Origin: JBNRMR01 sp050309705 | GTDB taxonomy: Bacteria > Bacillota > Clostridia > Christensenellales > UBA1750 | Length of the DNA: 5,138 nucleotides | Direction of reading: 5' to 3' | Assembly: GCA_050309705.1 (NCBI GenBank) | Contig: JBNRMR010000204.1 | Location: 1 to 5,138 of the forward strand | Part shown: positions 1 through 5,138 of the stretch, piece by piece | Layout: each line of letters starts with the position of its first letter | How positions within the stretch are numbered: position 1 is the stretch's first letter | Made by a program: the position numbers and the translations under genes | The notes under the pieces: generated by a model | The model's database searches: none | Told to the model about the DNA's origin: nothing | The model's input: only the letters and a program-made list of their open reading frames with translations

Positions 1-108
1 GGTGGGAGGGGGAGTTGGGGGAGCATCCTGTTTTTCAACTTTTGCGCCGCACTCTGAGCAGAAAGCGGAGTTGTCGGGAATTTGGCTTCCACAGTTTTCG
101 CAATGCAT
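1..108 (-). CDS. Zinc-ribbon domain protein, N-terminal fragment
   Basis: This is the first 36 codons of a minus-strand gene that runs off the left edge. Translation gives MHCENCGSQIPDNSAFCSEC followed by GAKVEKQDAPPTPPPT. Two CxxC knuckles (C3/C6 and C17/C20, each followed by or near Gly) spaced by 10 residues are the classic short zinc-ribbon found at the N terminus of many Firmicutes proteins. The ribbon is followed by a proline-rich stretch that looks like a linker to a domain lying outside the window. Such proteins are often membrane-anchored or carry a second unrelated domain, so the ribbon alone does not reveal the function. The start is supported by AGAGGAGG (complement of 116-123) seven bases upstream of the ATG. 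The gene is transcribed divergently from the galactarate operon, and nothing visible ties it to that pathway. Confidence 0.8.
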   Translation of the reverse strand, partial: MHCENCGSQIPDNSAFCSECGAKVEKQDAPPTPPPT

Positions 109-164
109 GGTTGTTCCTCCTCTATTATTTGTGTTTTGCAAATAGTTCATATTCATGCAAACTG

Positions 165-194
165 ATTATAACATAGCGAAGGCAGGGCATGCAA
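165..194 (-). promoter_or_regulatory. Sigma-A-type promoter for the zinc-ribbon gene
   Basis: On the minus strand the -35 box TTGCAT (complement of 189-194) and a consensus -10 box TATAAT (complement of 165-170) are separated by 18 bases. Transcription would begin near 157-159, giving a leader of about 50 bases before the ATG at 108. The boxes were read directly; activity is inferred. Confidence 0.6.
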
Positions 195-200
195 TGTTGC
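191..200. promoter_or_regulatory. Possible operator: short palindrome between the two -35 boxes
   Basis: GCAA-TG-TTGC is a perfect inverted repeat of 4 bp arms with a 2-base centre. It lies exactly between, and overlaps, the -35 boxes of the divergent promoters. A repressor bound here could close both promoters. However, any pair of back-to-back TTGC -35 boxes gives such symmetry by itself, so this is only a candidate. Confidence 0.2.
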
Positions 201-225
201 TTTTTCGCCTAAATAAAGCTATACT
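197..225 (+). promoter_or_regulatory. Sigma-A-type promoter of the galactarate operon
   Basis: The -35 box TTGCTT (197-202) and the -10 box TATACT (220-225) are separated by the optimal 17 bases. The predicted start point is near 231-233, giving a leader of about 43 bases that carries the ribosome binding site GAGAGGTG (259-266). The region downstream of the -10 box is AT-rich and contains further TATAC repeats at 235-239 and 251-255. No regulator gene is in the window. Confidence 0.65.
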
Positions 226-274
226 AAATATTATTATACATGAAAGTTTTTATACAAAGAGAGGTGCTTTATAA

Positions 275-1159
275 ATGAAAAAGATTGGCTTTGTAGGTCT
301 GGGAATAATGGGCAAGCCAATGAGCAAGAATCTCATTGCAGCGGGCTATGAGCTGACGGTGTTCGATGTGGTTTCCTCCGCGGTGGAGGAAGTGGCGGCT
401 GCAGGCGCCGTGGCCGGGAAATCGGCTGCGGATGTGGCGTCAAAAAGCGATGTGGTCATAACCATGCTGCCCAATTCCCCCCATGTGAAGTCCGCCGTGA
501 TGGGCGAAGGCGGCGTCCTGGAAGGCGCGAAAGAGGGTCTTATACTGGTGGACATGAGCTCCATCGCTCCTCTTGCCGCCCAGGAGATCGCCAGGGCCTG
601 CGCTGAAAAGGGCGTTAAGATGATCGACGCGCCCGTTTCCGGGGGCGAACCGAAGGCCATAGACGGCACACTTTCTGTAATGGTGGGGGGCGATGAAGCC
701 GTTTTTGATCAGGTGAAGGATATTCTGCTGAAGATGGGCTCTTCCGCTGTGCTCTGCGGAGATGTTGGCGCAGGCAACACAACCAAGCTTGCAAACCAGA
801 TCGTGGTGGCGCTGAATATCGCCGCTGTGTCAGAGGCTTTCATGCTGGCGAAAAAGGCAGGGGTGGACCCGGAAAAAGTGTTTGACGCCATAAGGGGCGG
901 CCTTGCCGGCTCCACGGTGATGAACGCCAAAATGCCGATGATACTTGACAACAACTTCAACCCCGGTTTCAAGATTGACCTGCACATAAAGGATCTTAAC
1001 AATGTGCTGGAAACCGGCCACGCGGTGGGTTCTCCATTGCCTCTTTCCGCTGCTGTGATGGAGATGATGCAGTGGCTTACAGCCAACGGCTGCGGCCAAA
1101 ATGACCACAGCGCTCTGGCGAAATACTACGCCCATCTGACCGGCGAGACCATAGGTTAA
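275..1159 (+). CDS. garR: 2-hydroxy-3-oxopropionate (tartronate semialdehyde) reductase
   Basis: This 294-residue protein is a member of the beta-hydroxyacid dehydrogenase family. It should reduce tartronate semialdehyde to D-glycerate with NAD(P)H in the cytoplasm. The N-terminal Rossmann domain (about residues 1-163) opens with GLGIMG (G8, G10, G13). The substrate-binding signature DAPVSGGEPKAIDGTLS begins at D118, with S122-G123-G124. The catalytic lysine is K171 in GNTTKLANQ, with N174 beside it. The all-alpha C-terminal domain contains RGGLAGST and FKIDLHIKDLNN. The protein matches remembered E. coli GarR over long blocks, including LPNSPHVK, MSSIAPLA and AAVMEMMQ, which argues for GarR rather than 3-hydroxyisobutyrate dehydrogenase. 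Asp31 ends beta-strand 2 and no arginine follows, which in this fold usually favours NADH (inference). GAGAGGTG sits 8 bases before the ATG. It is the first gene of the operon; the next gene starts 42 bases later. Confidence 0.9.
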   Translation: MKKIGFVGLGIMGKPMSKNLIAAGYELTVFDVVSSAVEEVAAAGAVAGKSAADVASKSDVVITMLPNSPHVKSAVMGEGGVLEGAKEGLILVDMSSIAPLAAQEIARACAEKGVKMIDAPVSGGEPKAIDGTLSVMVGGDEAVFDQVKDILLKMGSSAVLCGDVGAGNTTKLANQIVVALNIAAVSEAFMLAKKAGVDPEKVFDAIRGGLAGSTVMNAKMPMILDNNFNPGFKIDLHIKDLNNVLETGHAVGSPLPLSAAVMEMMQWLTANGCGQNDHSALAKYYAHLTGETIG

Positions 1160-1201
1160 AGGCGGGCAAGGCAAAAAACCAATTATGAAAGGAAATGTGA
1201 G

Positions 1202-2092
1202 ATGAGCTTTAAGCCACATGGAATTATAGTGCCCATAGTCACCCCTGTTGACGAAAAAGGCAAGTTCAATGAACCGATTATGCGAAAGCTGGTGAACTAT
1301 CTTATCGAAGGCGGCGTTCACGGCCTGTTCCCCATGGGTACCACTGGCGAATTTTATGCCTTCAGCGAGGATGAGGTAAGGCATATATTTGAGGTGGTGG
1401 TGGATGAGACGAAGGGCCGGGTGCCGGTTTATGGCGGTGCTAACAGCATATCAACAAGGGGAGCCATCCGCCTGATGAAGATTTGCGAGGAGGCGAAGGT
1501 GGACGCGGTTTCGGTGCTGACGCCCATGTTCATCTCCCAGACCCAGGACGAGCTTTACAAGTTCTTTGAGGATGTTTCAAAGAGCACCCATTTGCCGATA
1601 ATCCTTTACAACAACCGGCCCAAGACGAATGTGCAGATAGAGCCGGCGACTGTCGCAAGGCTTGCGCAGATTGAAAACATTGTGGGCGTCAAAGACTCCA
1701 CGGGCGATATGACAAACACCACCGAATATATCCGCCTTACAAGGGACAACGATAACTTCCACGTGCTGATGGGCAGGGATACGCTGATCTATGCCGGTCT
1801 TTGCTGCGGCACCACTGGGGCAATCGCCTCCTGCGCCAATGTTGCGCCCAGAATATGCTCCGATATATATGATAAGTTTATAGAAGGCGACCACAAGGCC
1901 GCTCTTGACGCCCAATATACATTGGCTCCCCTCAGGATCGCCACTGGAATGGGCACGTTCCCCGCTGTCATAAAGGAGGGCCTTGTGATGCAGGGAATAA
2001 ACGTGGGCAAATGCGTTGATCCCATAGGTGAAATCACCGATGCTCAGAAGGCGGCTCTCAGGGAAATCCTGGCGGGCATGGGCCTGCTTTAG
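1202..2092 (+). CDS. DapA/NAL-superfamily lyase, putative 5-dehydro-4-deoxyglucarate aldolase
   Basis: This 296-residue protein has the length and motifs of the DHDPS/N-acetylneuraminate lyase TIM-barrel superfamily. The substrate-carboxylate loop is GTTGE at 46-50, the catalytic tyrosine Y136 is in LYNNRP, and the Schiff-base lysine K164 is in GVKDSTGD. These enzymes form an imine with pyruvate or a 2-keto acid. It lies between garR and garD, so the likely reaction is cleavage of 5-dehydro-4-deoxy-D-glucarate to pyruvate and tartronate semialdehyde, the substrate of GarR. The alternative is a decarboxylating 5-dehydro-4-deoxyglucarate dehydratase (KdgD). That would leave GarR without a substrate, and the YNRDN motif I recall in KdgD proteins is absent here. 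DHDPS proper is less likely: the DHDPS arginine in YNVPSRTG is replaced by K141 in YNNRPKTN. The start is supported by AAAGGAAA (1188-1195), six bases upstream. The superfamily is certain; the substrate is inferred from context. Confidence 0.85.
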   Translation: MSFKPHGIIVPIVTPVDEKGKFNEPIMRKLVNYLIEGGVHGLFPMGTTGEFYAFSEDEVRHIFEVVVDETKGRVPVYGGANSISTRGAIRLMKICEEAKVDAVSVLTPMFISQTQDELYKFFEDVSKSTHLPIILYNNRPKTNVQIEPATVARLAQIENIVGVKDSTGDMTNTTEYIRLTRDNDNFHVLMGRDTLIYAGLCCGTTGAIASCANVAPRICSDIYDKFIEGDHKAALDAQYTLAPLRIATGMGTFPAVIKEGLVMQGINVGKCVDPIGEITDAQKAALREILAGMGLL

Positions 2093-2100
2093 GGCCAGAT

Positions 2101-2107
2101 GGAAGGA
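2101..2107 (+). promoter_or_regulatory. Ribosome binding site deciding the garD start
   Basis: GGAAGGA lies 9 bases before the ATG at 2117. The upstream in-frame ATG at 2099 has only a weak AGGG (2091-2094) four bases away, inside the stop of the preceding gene. The start at 2117 is therefore preferred. It gives MAKAPVALK, which reads directly into the SAF domain. Confidence 0.6.
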
Positions 2108-2116
2108 TTGTTAAAA

Positions 2117-3643
2117 ATGGCGAAGGCACCTGTGGCGCTTAAAATTCACCCAAATGACAATGTGGCGGTGGCTACTGAGGATGTTTTGGCGGGCGCCGAA
2201 GTTTTTGAAGGCGTAAACGCGAAGACGAATATACCCATGGGCCACAAGATTGCCCTTGTTGACATGATTAAAGGCGATGGTGTGCTGCGCTACGGCACCC
2301 TTATAGGCAATGCCGACAGGGATATCGCAGCCGGGGAATGGATAAACGAGCATAATCTCACCTTGCCCACGCCTCCAGAGCTTGATGATATGACATTCGG
2401 AACGAATATTCTTTCGCTGGATGAATTGCCGGATGCGCCCACGCTGACATTCGAGGGCTATCCCAATCCTGATGGCGGTTACGCGGGCACCCGGAATATT
2501 CTAGGGATAATGACCACCGTGCAGTGTGTGACGGGGGTTTTGAACATCGCTGTGGAAAAAATCAGAAGGGAGCTTTTGCCCAAGTATCCGAATGTGGATG
2601 GCGTGGTGCCGATAAACCACCCCTATGGCTGCGGTGTGGCCATTGATGCGCCGGATGCAAAGATACCCATTCGTGGACTTAAGAACATGCTGCGCCACCC
2701 CAACTTCGGCGGAGAGGTGATGCTTATTGCCCTGGGTTGCGAAAAGCTGACCCCCGAAAGACTGCTGGATGATGATGAGCGAAGCCCGGAAAACCTGCTG
2801 GTGCTTCAGGATAAGGCGGGCTTTGGCGATATGATCGATGCCATAATGGAGATGGCGGATAAAAAACTTCAGAAGCTGAACCTGAGAAAGCGTGAAACCC
2901 TGCCTCTTTCAAAGCTGATCATCGGAATGCAGTGCGGTGGCAGCGACGCCTTTTCCGGTATTACGGCCAACCCGGCGGCGGGCTATGCCTCCGACATGCT
3001 GGTGAAGGCGGGGGCGACGGTGCTTTTCTCAGAGGTGACGGAGATTCGCGACGCGGTGTACATATTGGCTGAGCGATGCCCCAACAGAGAAGTCTTTGAC
3101 GCTTTGGCACATGAGATGAAGTGGTACGATGATTATCTTGACCGGGGCGGAGTGGACAGGAGCGCAAACACCACTCCCGGCAACAAGAAGGGCGGGCTTT
3201 CCAACATCGTTGAAAAGGCGCTGGGCAGCATAGCCAAGTCTGGAGGAGCGCCAATAGCGGAGGTGATCGGGCCAGGTGAAAGGCCGACTAAGCATGGGTT
3301 GATATATGCGGCGACGCCTGCCAGCGATATCGTCTGCGGGCCGATGCAGCTCACCTCCGGCATTACCCTTCAGGTTTTCATGACCGGCAGAGGGACGCCC
3401 TATGGTCTTGCCGCCGCACCTGTAATCAAGGTTTCGTCAGCGGGAGGAATCGCTTCACGCTGGAACGATATAATCGACATAAACGCGGGGACTGTTTTGG
3501 AGGGGAAGGCGAGCATTGAAGATGTTGGTCGGCAGTTGTTTGAAACGATAATTGGCACGGCCAGCGGAAGGCTACAGCCTTGGGCGGAAAAGTGGAACCT
3601 GTGCAATGATTTTTGCCTGTTTAACCCGGCGCCCATAACCTAA
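2117..3643 (+). CDS. garD: Galactarate dehydratase
   Basis: This 508-residue protein of the UxaA/GarD family should dehydrate meso-galactarate to 5-dehydro-4-deoxy-D-glucarate in a metal-dependent reaction. An N-terminal SAF-like domain (about residues 5-84) contains PMGHKIALVDM and LIGNADRDIAAGEWI. The large catalytic part starts at about 112 with FEGYPNPDGGYAGTRN. It carries NHPYGCGVAI (H168, C172), NFGGEVMLIALGCEK, GMQCGGSDAFSG (about 270-281), GNKKGGLSNIVEKALGSI (355 onward) and GLIYAATPASD. These blocks and the ending FNPAPIT correspond to remembered E. coli GarD (523 residues), which is much closer than altronate dehydratase UxaA. It is the third and last gene of the operon, 24 bases after the stop of the lyase gene. 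An in-frame ATG at 2099 would add six residues but has a poor ribosome binding site. The operon terminates at the hairpin at 3662. Confidence 0.92.
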   Translation: MAKAPVALKIHPNDNVAVATEDVLAGAEVFEGVNAKTNIPMGHKIALVDMIKGDGVLRYGTLIGNADRDIAAGEWINEHNLTLPTPPELDDMTFGTNILSLDELPDAPTLTFEGYPNPDGGYAGTRNILGIMTTVQCVTGVLNIAVEKIRRELLPKYPNVDGVVPINHPYGCGVAIDAPDAKIPIRGLKNMLRHPNFGGEVMLIALGCEKLTPERLLDDDERSPENLLVLQDKAGFGDMIDAIMEMADKKLQKLNLRKRETLPLSKLIIGMQCGGSDAFSGITANPAAGYASDMLVKAGATVLFSEVTEIRDAVYILAERCPNREVFDALAHEMKWYDDYLDRGGVDRSANTTPGNKKGGLSNIVEKALGSIAKSGGAPIAEVIGPGERPTKHGLIYAATPASDIVCGPMQLTSGITLQVFMTGRGTPYGLAAAPVIKVSSAGGIASRWNDIIDINAGTVLEGKASIEDVGRQLFETIIGTASGRLQPWAEKWNLCNDFCLFNPAPIT

Positions 3644-3661
3644 GAAACTTAAGCAAGAAAG

Positions 3662-3693
3662 AAAGAACGCTGCTTGATGTGCGGCGTTCTTTT
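3662..3693. terminator. Intrinsic terminator after garD, probably bidirectional
   Basis: AAAGAACGCTGC (3662-3673) pairs with GCGGCGTTCTTT (3681-3692) around a 7-base loop, with one T-G wobble. On the plus strand the stem runs into TTTT (3690-3693), 19 bases after the garD stop. On the minus strand the same stem is followed by TTTCTTTCTTG (complement of 3653-3663), so it can also stop transcripts from the phosphatase gene. Confidence 0.7.
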
Positions 3694-3710
3694 GCTATGC
3701 GGAGAATCGA

Positions 3711-3840
3711 GCTGCGGGGACGCCCTCCGTCATATGCGCAAAGCGCATATGGCCCGATAGGCCCTGGGAATGGCAGAGCCATTCCCAGGGCCTATCGGGC
3801 GTGGCAGATGCCTGCCACGCGGAGGGCGCCCCTTTGCAGC
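3711..3840. repeat. 130-bp nested inverted repeat folding into a four-way junction (cloverleaf)
   Basis: The closing stem pairs 3716-3729 with 3820-3832 (13 bp, with A3720 bulged), plus a T3730-G3819 wobble. It extends outward as GCTGC (3711-3715) with GCAGC (3836-3840) across a TTT bulge. Inside it, three hairpins follow each other without a spacer. Arm 1 is CATATGCGC with loop AAA (3731-3751). Arm 2 is a perfect 23-bp stem with loop AGA (3752-3800). Arm 3 is GTGGCAG/CTGCCAC with loop ATGC (3801-3818). Every base at the junction is paired. The pairing was read directly. The element lies between convergent genes, 67 bases after the garD stop and 22 bases from the phosphatase stop. It could be a REP- or MITE-like dispersed repeat, a structured RNA, or a 3'-end stabiliser. 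No clear target-site duplication is visible and no family was recognised. Plus-strand open frames across it are by-products of the palindromes. Confidence 0.85.
3752..3800. repeat. Perfect 23-bp inverted repeat, central arm of the cloverleaf
   Basis: Bases 3752-3774 are the exact reverse complement of 3778-3800, separated only by AGA. The outer end begins GCCCGATAGG and the tip is GGAATGGC. With 23 uninterrupted pairs and a 3-base loop this can extrude as a DNA cruciform arm or fold as a very stable RNA hairpin. No T-tract follows on either side, so it is not a standard terminator. Confidence 0.9.
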
Positions 3841-3862
3841 ATCCTCGGTCTTCGGCGGTTGC

Positions 3863-4579
3863 TCATTCGCCTCCCAGGAAGCTCGCTCTAAGCGCGTCGA
3901 CGTCGCTTTGGCTTACGCCATGCGCCCGCGCATAATTTTCGATTCCTCCGTAATTGTCGTCTAAATGGGCCATGGCCCGAACAATGTGGCGGGGTGAGGA
4001 CGACAGCGCCTCCTTTGCGCCGGGGAAAACATGCCGTATATAGGTTTCGCTCACCTGATAATCCGCCACGATATCCATGGTATCAACACCGGCCAGACCG
4101 AGTAAGACCATGGACATCATTCCCGTCCTGTCCTTTCCGGCGGAGCAGTGGTATAAAACCGCGCCGATTTTTGCGCCTTCCGCTGCCGCTTTTATGAACT
4201 GACCGATCTTTTCGCCGCAGAAATCGATCATCGTTATGTATAGATCGGGGATGAAGTCCGGATCATCCGTGGAGTGCTTATAAACGCTTTCGGGGTCAAG
4301 CTGCGAGAGAAGGTCTACGCTGATAACATTAACATCGCCATCATCTGCAAAAGCCCCGGGCCGGGTTTTCAGCTCATGCTCACCCCGCAGATCGATGACG
4401 GTCCTTACGCCCAGATCCTTGATCCTTTCCTTGTCCGAGGCGGTAAGGTCGTTAATGCAACCGCTTCTATAGAAAACGCCATATCTGGTAGAGCGCCCGC
4501 CCATAGCGGCGTATCCCCCCAAATCCCTGAAGTTGAATGCGCCCTTAAGGGGGACCCTTCTCAGCATCATCTTGGCCAT
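3863..4579 (-). CDS. Tyrosine/dual-specificity protein phosphatase, PTP-like family
   Basis: This 238-residue protein is a cysteine-based phosphatase of the bacterial Y_phosphatase3 type (MptpB and Listeria Lmo1800 relatives). The N-terminal signature FNFRDLGGY (residues 15-23) is followed by FYRSG (36-40) and VIDLRGEHE (61-69). The P-loop HCSAGKDRTG (144-153) supplies nucleophile C145 and phosphate-binding R151. The K149-D150 pair is the mark of the subgroup that can also act on phosphoinositides; the real substrate cannot be read from sequence. There is no signal peptide or membrane segment, so it is probably cytoplasmic. The start is firm: AAGGAGGAAG (complement of 4585-4594) precedes the ATG, with the GGAGG core eight bases from it. 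It has its own promoter and appears monocistronic. Its stop lies 22 bases from the cloverleaf, and the nearest T-tailed stem for its transcript is the hairpin at 3662-3693. It converges on garD, with no evident functional link to galactarate use. Confidence 0.88.
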   Translation of the reverse strand: MAKMMLRRVPLKGAFNFRDLGGYAAMGGRSTRYGVFYRSGCINDLTASDKERIKDLGVRTVIDLRGEHELKTRPGAFADDGDVNVISVDLLSQLDPESVYKHSTDDPDFIPDLYITMIDFCGEKIGQFIKAAAEGAKIGAVLYHCSAGKDRTGMMSMVLLGLAGVDTMDIVADYQVSETYIRHVFPGAKEALSSSPRHIVRAMAHLDDNYGGIENYARAHGVSQSDVDALRASFLGGE

Positions 4580-4609
4580 ATGAACTTCCTCCTTGCTGTG
4601 TATTACTTG

Positions 4610-4638
4610 ATTTTACCAAAGAAAACAGCAAAATACAA
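4610..4638 (-). promoter_or_regulatory. Sigma-A-type promoter of the phosphatase gene
   Basis: On the minus strand the -35 box TTGTAT (complement of 4633-4638) and the -10 box TAAAAT (complement of 4610-4615) are spaced 17 bases apart. The predicted start is near 4602-4604, about 24 bases before the ATG at 4579. It lies just past the terminator of the upstream gene, so the phosphatase should be transcribed independently. Confidence 0.6.
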
Positions 4639-4650
4639 TTTTTTCAGGTG

Positions 4651-4680
4651 ATAAAACCCCGGCTTTTGTCAAAACCGGGG
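4651..4680 (-). terminator. Intrinsic terminator of the upstream minus-strand gene
   Basis: On the minus strand CCCCGGTTTT pairs with AAAAGCCGGGG, with one bulged G, around loop GAC (complement of 4657-4680). It is followed by TTTTAT (complement of 4651-4656). It lies 33 bases after the stop at 4714 and separates that gene from the phosphatase promoter. Confidence 0.75.
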
Positions 4681-4713
4681 CGCGCAGCCTGCTGAGGGCT
4701 ACTGAAAAGCATG

Positions 4714-5138
4714 TTAATGCCAGGGCGTGAATGTGGCGAACTCGCGCGGAAGCATGTCGTTGTCCATGGCTGCCTTGTAATAGGCTGTGATGCATGGGTA
4801 GCTCTGGGCAAATCGCTTGGGAGAGTCTCCGGCGCAGACCACTGAATCCCTGTCACCGCTTTTTCCACCGAGTCCTCCGGACGGATGCCAGTGAAACACA
4901 GCCAGCTTGAAGAAGTTAAGTCCCGCCTCCAGATACCTCTTTTCGCCGCTGAGATAATAGCAAAGGGTTAAAGCGTGCATGATTATCGGATTTGTGCCGC
5001 TTCGCTGAAGGCTGGGCAGCTCCTTATAATAAAGGGTGCCGTCATATGTGAAGCAGTTTTCAAGAACGTCGTCGATGGCGTCTAATATCAACTTCTTTAT
5101 CTTTTCGCTGGGCCTTATCTTATAATACATGTGCAGAC
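4714..5138 (-). CDS. Uncharacterised protein, C-terminal fragment
   Basis: This is an open minus-strand frame of 140 complete codons ending in ...ATFTPWH and a TAA at 4714-4716. It is still open at the right edge. The ATG at 5130 is preceded by in-frame CTG and CAC codons and lacks a ribosome binding site, so it is probably internal and the true start lies outside the window. The frame has cytosolic composition with amphipathic helical stretches, such as NPIIMHALTLCYYLSG and KRYLEAGLNFFKLAVFHW. They are joined by aromatic- and glycine-rich loops such as HPSGGLGGKSGDRDS. This resembles the helical hairpins of alpha/alpha-toroid carbohydrate-active proteins (glycoside hydrolases or uronate lyases), but I do not recognise the family and make no functional call. 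A terminator 33 bases after the stop supports a real gene end. Confidence 0.7.
   Translation of the reverse strand, partial: LHMYYKIRPSEKIKKLILDAIDDVLENCFTYDGTLYYKELPSLQRSGTNPIIMHALTLCYYLSGEKRYLEAGLNFFKLAVFHWHPSGGLGGKSGDRDSVVCAGDSPKRFAQSYPCITAYYKAAMDNDMLPREFATFTPWH

Noticed and set aside
240..257. Catabolite-responsive element (cre) near the garR start
   Set aside because: The stretch beginning TGAAAG lacks the central CG and the matching right half of the cre consensus.
830..1384. Minus-strand open frame of 184 codons antisense to garR and the lyase gene
   Set aside because: It spans the end of one strongly supported gene and the start of another, has no ribosome binding site and no recognisable motif, and is an antisense shadow of real coding sequence.
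3711..3840. tRNA or integron attC site as an explanation of the cloverleaf
   Set aside because: Arm lengths (9, 23 and 7 bp), the absence of a T-loop motif and a CCA-proximal acceptor, and the lack of attC core sites with their extrahelical bases all disagree.
3701..3851. Target-site duplication flanking the cloverleaf
   Set aside because: ATC occurs on both sides (3706-3708 and 3841-3843) but the match does not extend, so it is no better than chance.
3679..3964. Two overlapping plus-strand open frames (3679-3891 and 3770-3964)
   Set aside because: They cross the cloverleaf palindromes and the 3' end of the phosphatase gene, have no ribosome binding site, and give low-complexity Arg/Pro-rich translations.
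4274..4651. Plus-strand open frame of 125 codons antisense to the phosphatase
   Set aside because: The phosphatase on the other strand has an intact catalytic signature, a strong ribosome binding site and a promoter; this frame has none of these.
4613..4868. Minus-strand frames ending near the 4651 terminator
   Set aside because: They run through the terminator hairpin and overlap the better supported frame ending at 4714; no ribosome binding sites or motifs.

Overview
The window looks like chromosomal DNA of a Gram-positive anaerobe of the Clostridia, perhaps Oscillospiraceae-like. That placement is an inference from strong AGGAGG-type ribosome binding sites, moderate-to-high GC coding DNA with AT-rich promoters, and protein style. 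No taxonomic marker gene is present. The window holds six coding regions (two cut by its ends), three promoter candidates, two intrinsic terminators and one strikingly structured 130-bp intergenic element.

Left end: a minus-strand gene for a zinc-ribbon protein (N-terminal 36 residues only) diverges from a plus-strand operon. Two sigma-A-type promoters stand back to back between them, with their -35 boxes two bases apart.

Centre (275-3643): a compact three-gene operon encodes a tartronate semialdehyde reductase (GarR), a DapA/N-acetylneuraminate-lyase superfamily Schiff-base enzyme, and a galactarate dehydratase (GarD). Read as a pathway, GarD would dehydrate galactarate to 5-dehydro-4-deoxy-D-glucarate. 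The middle enzyme would cleave this to pyruvate and tartronate semialdehyde, and GarR would reduce the latter to D-glycerate. In Escherichia coli the aldolase step is done by GarL, a metal-dependent HpcH/HpaI-family enzyme. Here a lysine-dependent DapA-family protein occupies that place. No transporter, glycerate kinase or regulator is visible, so those functions must lie elsewhere.

Convergent junction (3644-3862): a bidirectional terminator hairpin is followed by a 130-bp nested inverted repeat. It can fold into a closed four-way junction, a cloverleaf with three arms (9, 23 and 7 bp) and a long closing stem, and essentially no unpaired base at the junction. This is the most unusual thing in the window. 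It resembles a REP/MITE-type dispersed repeat or a structured RNA more than any protein-coding DNA.

Right end: a minus-strand tyrosine/dual-specificity phosphatase with an intact HCSAGKDRTG P-loop has its own promoter. Upstream of it lies the C-terminal end of a minus-strand protein of uncertain family, closed by a terminator.
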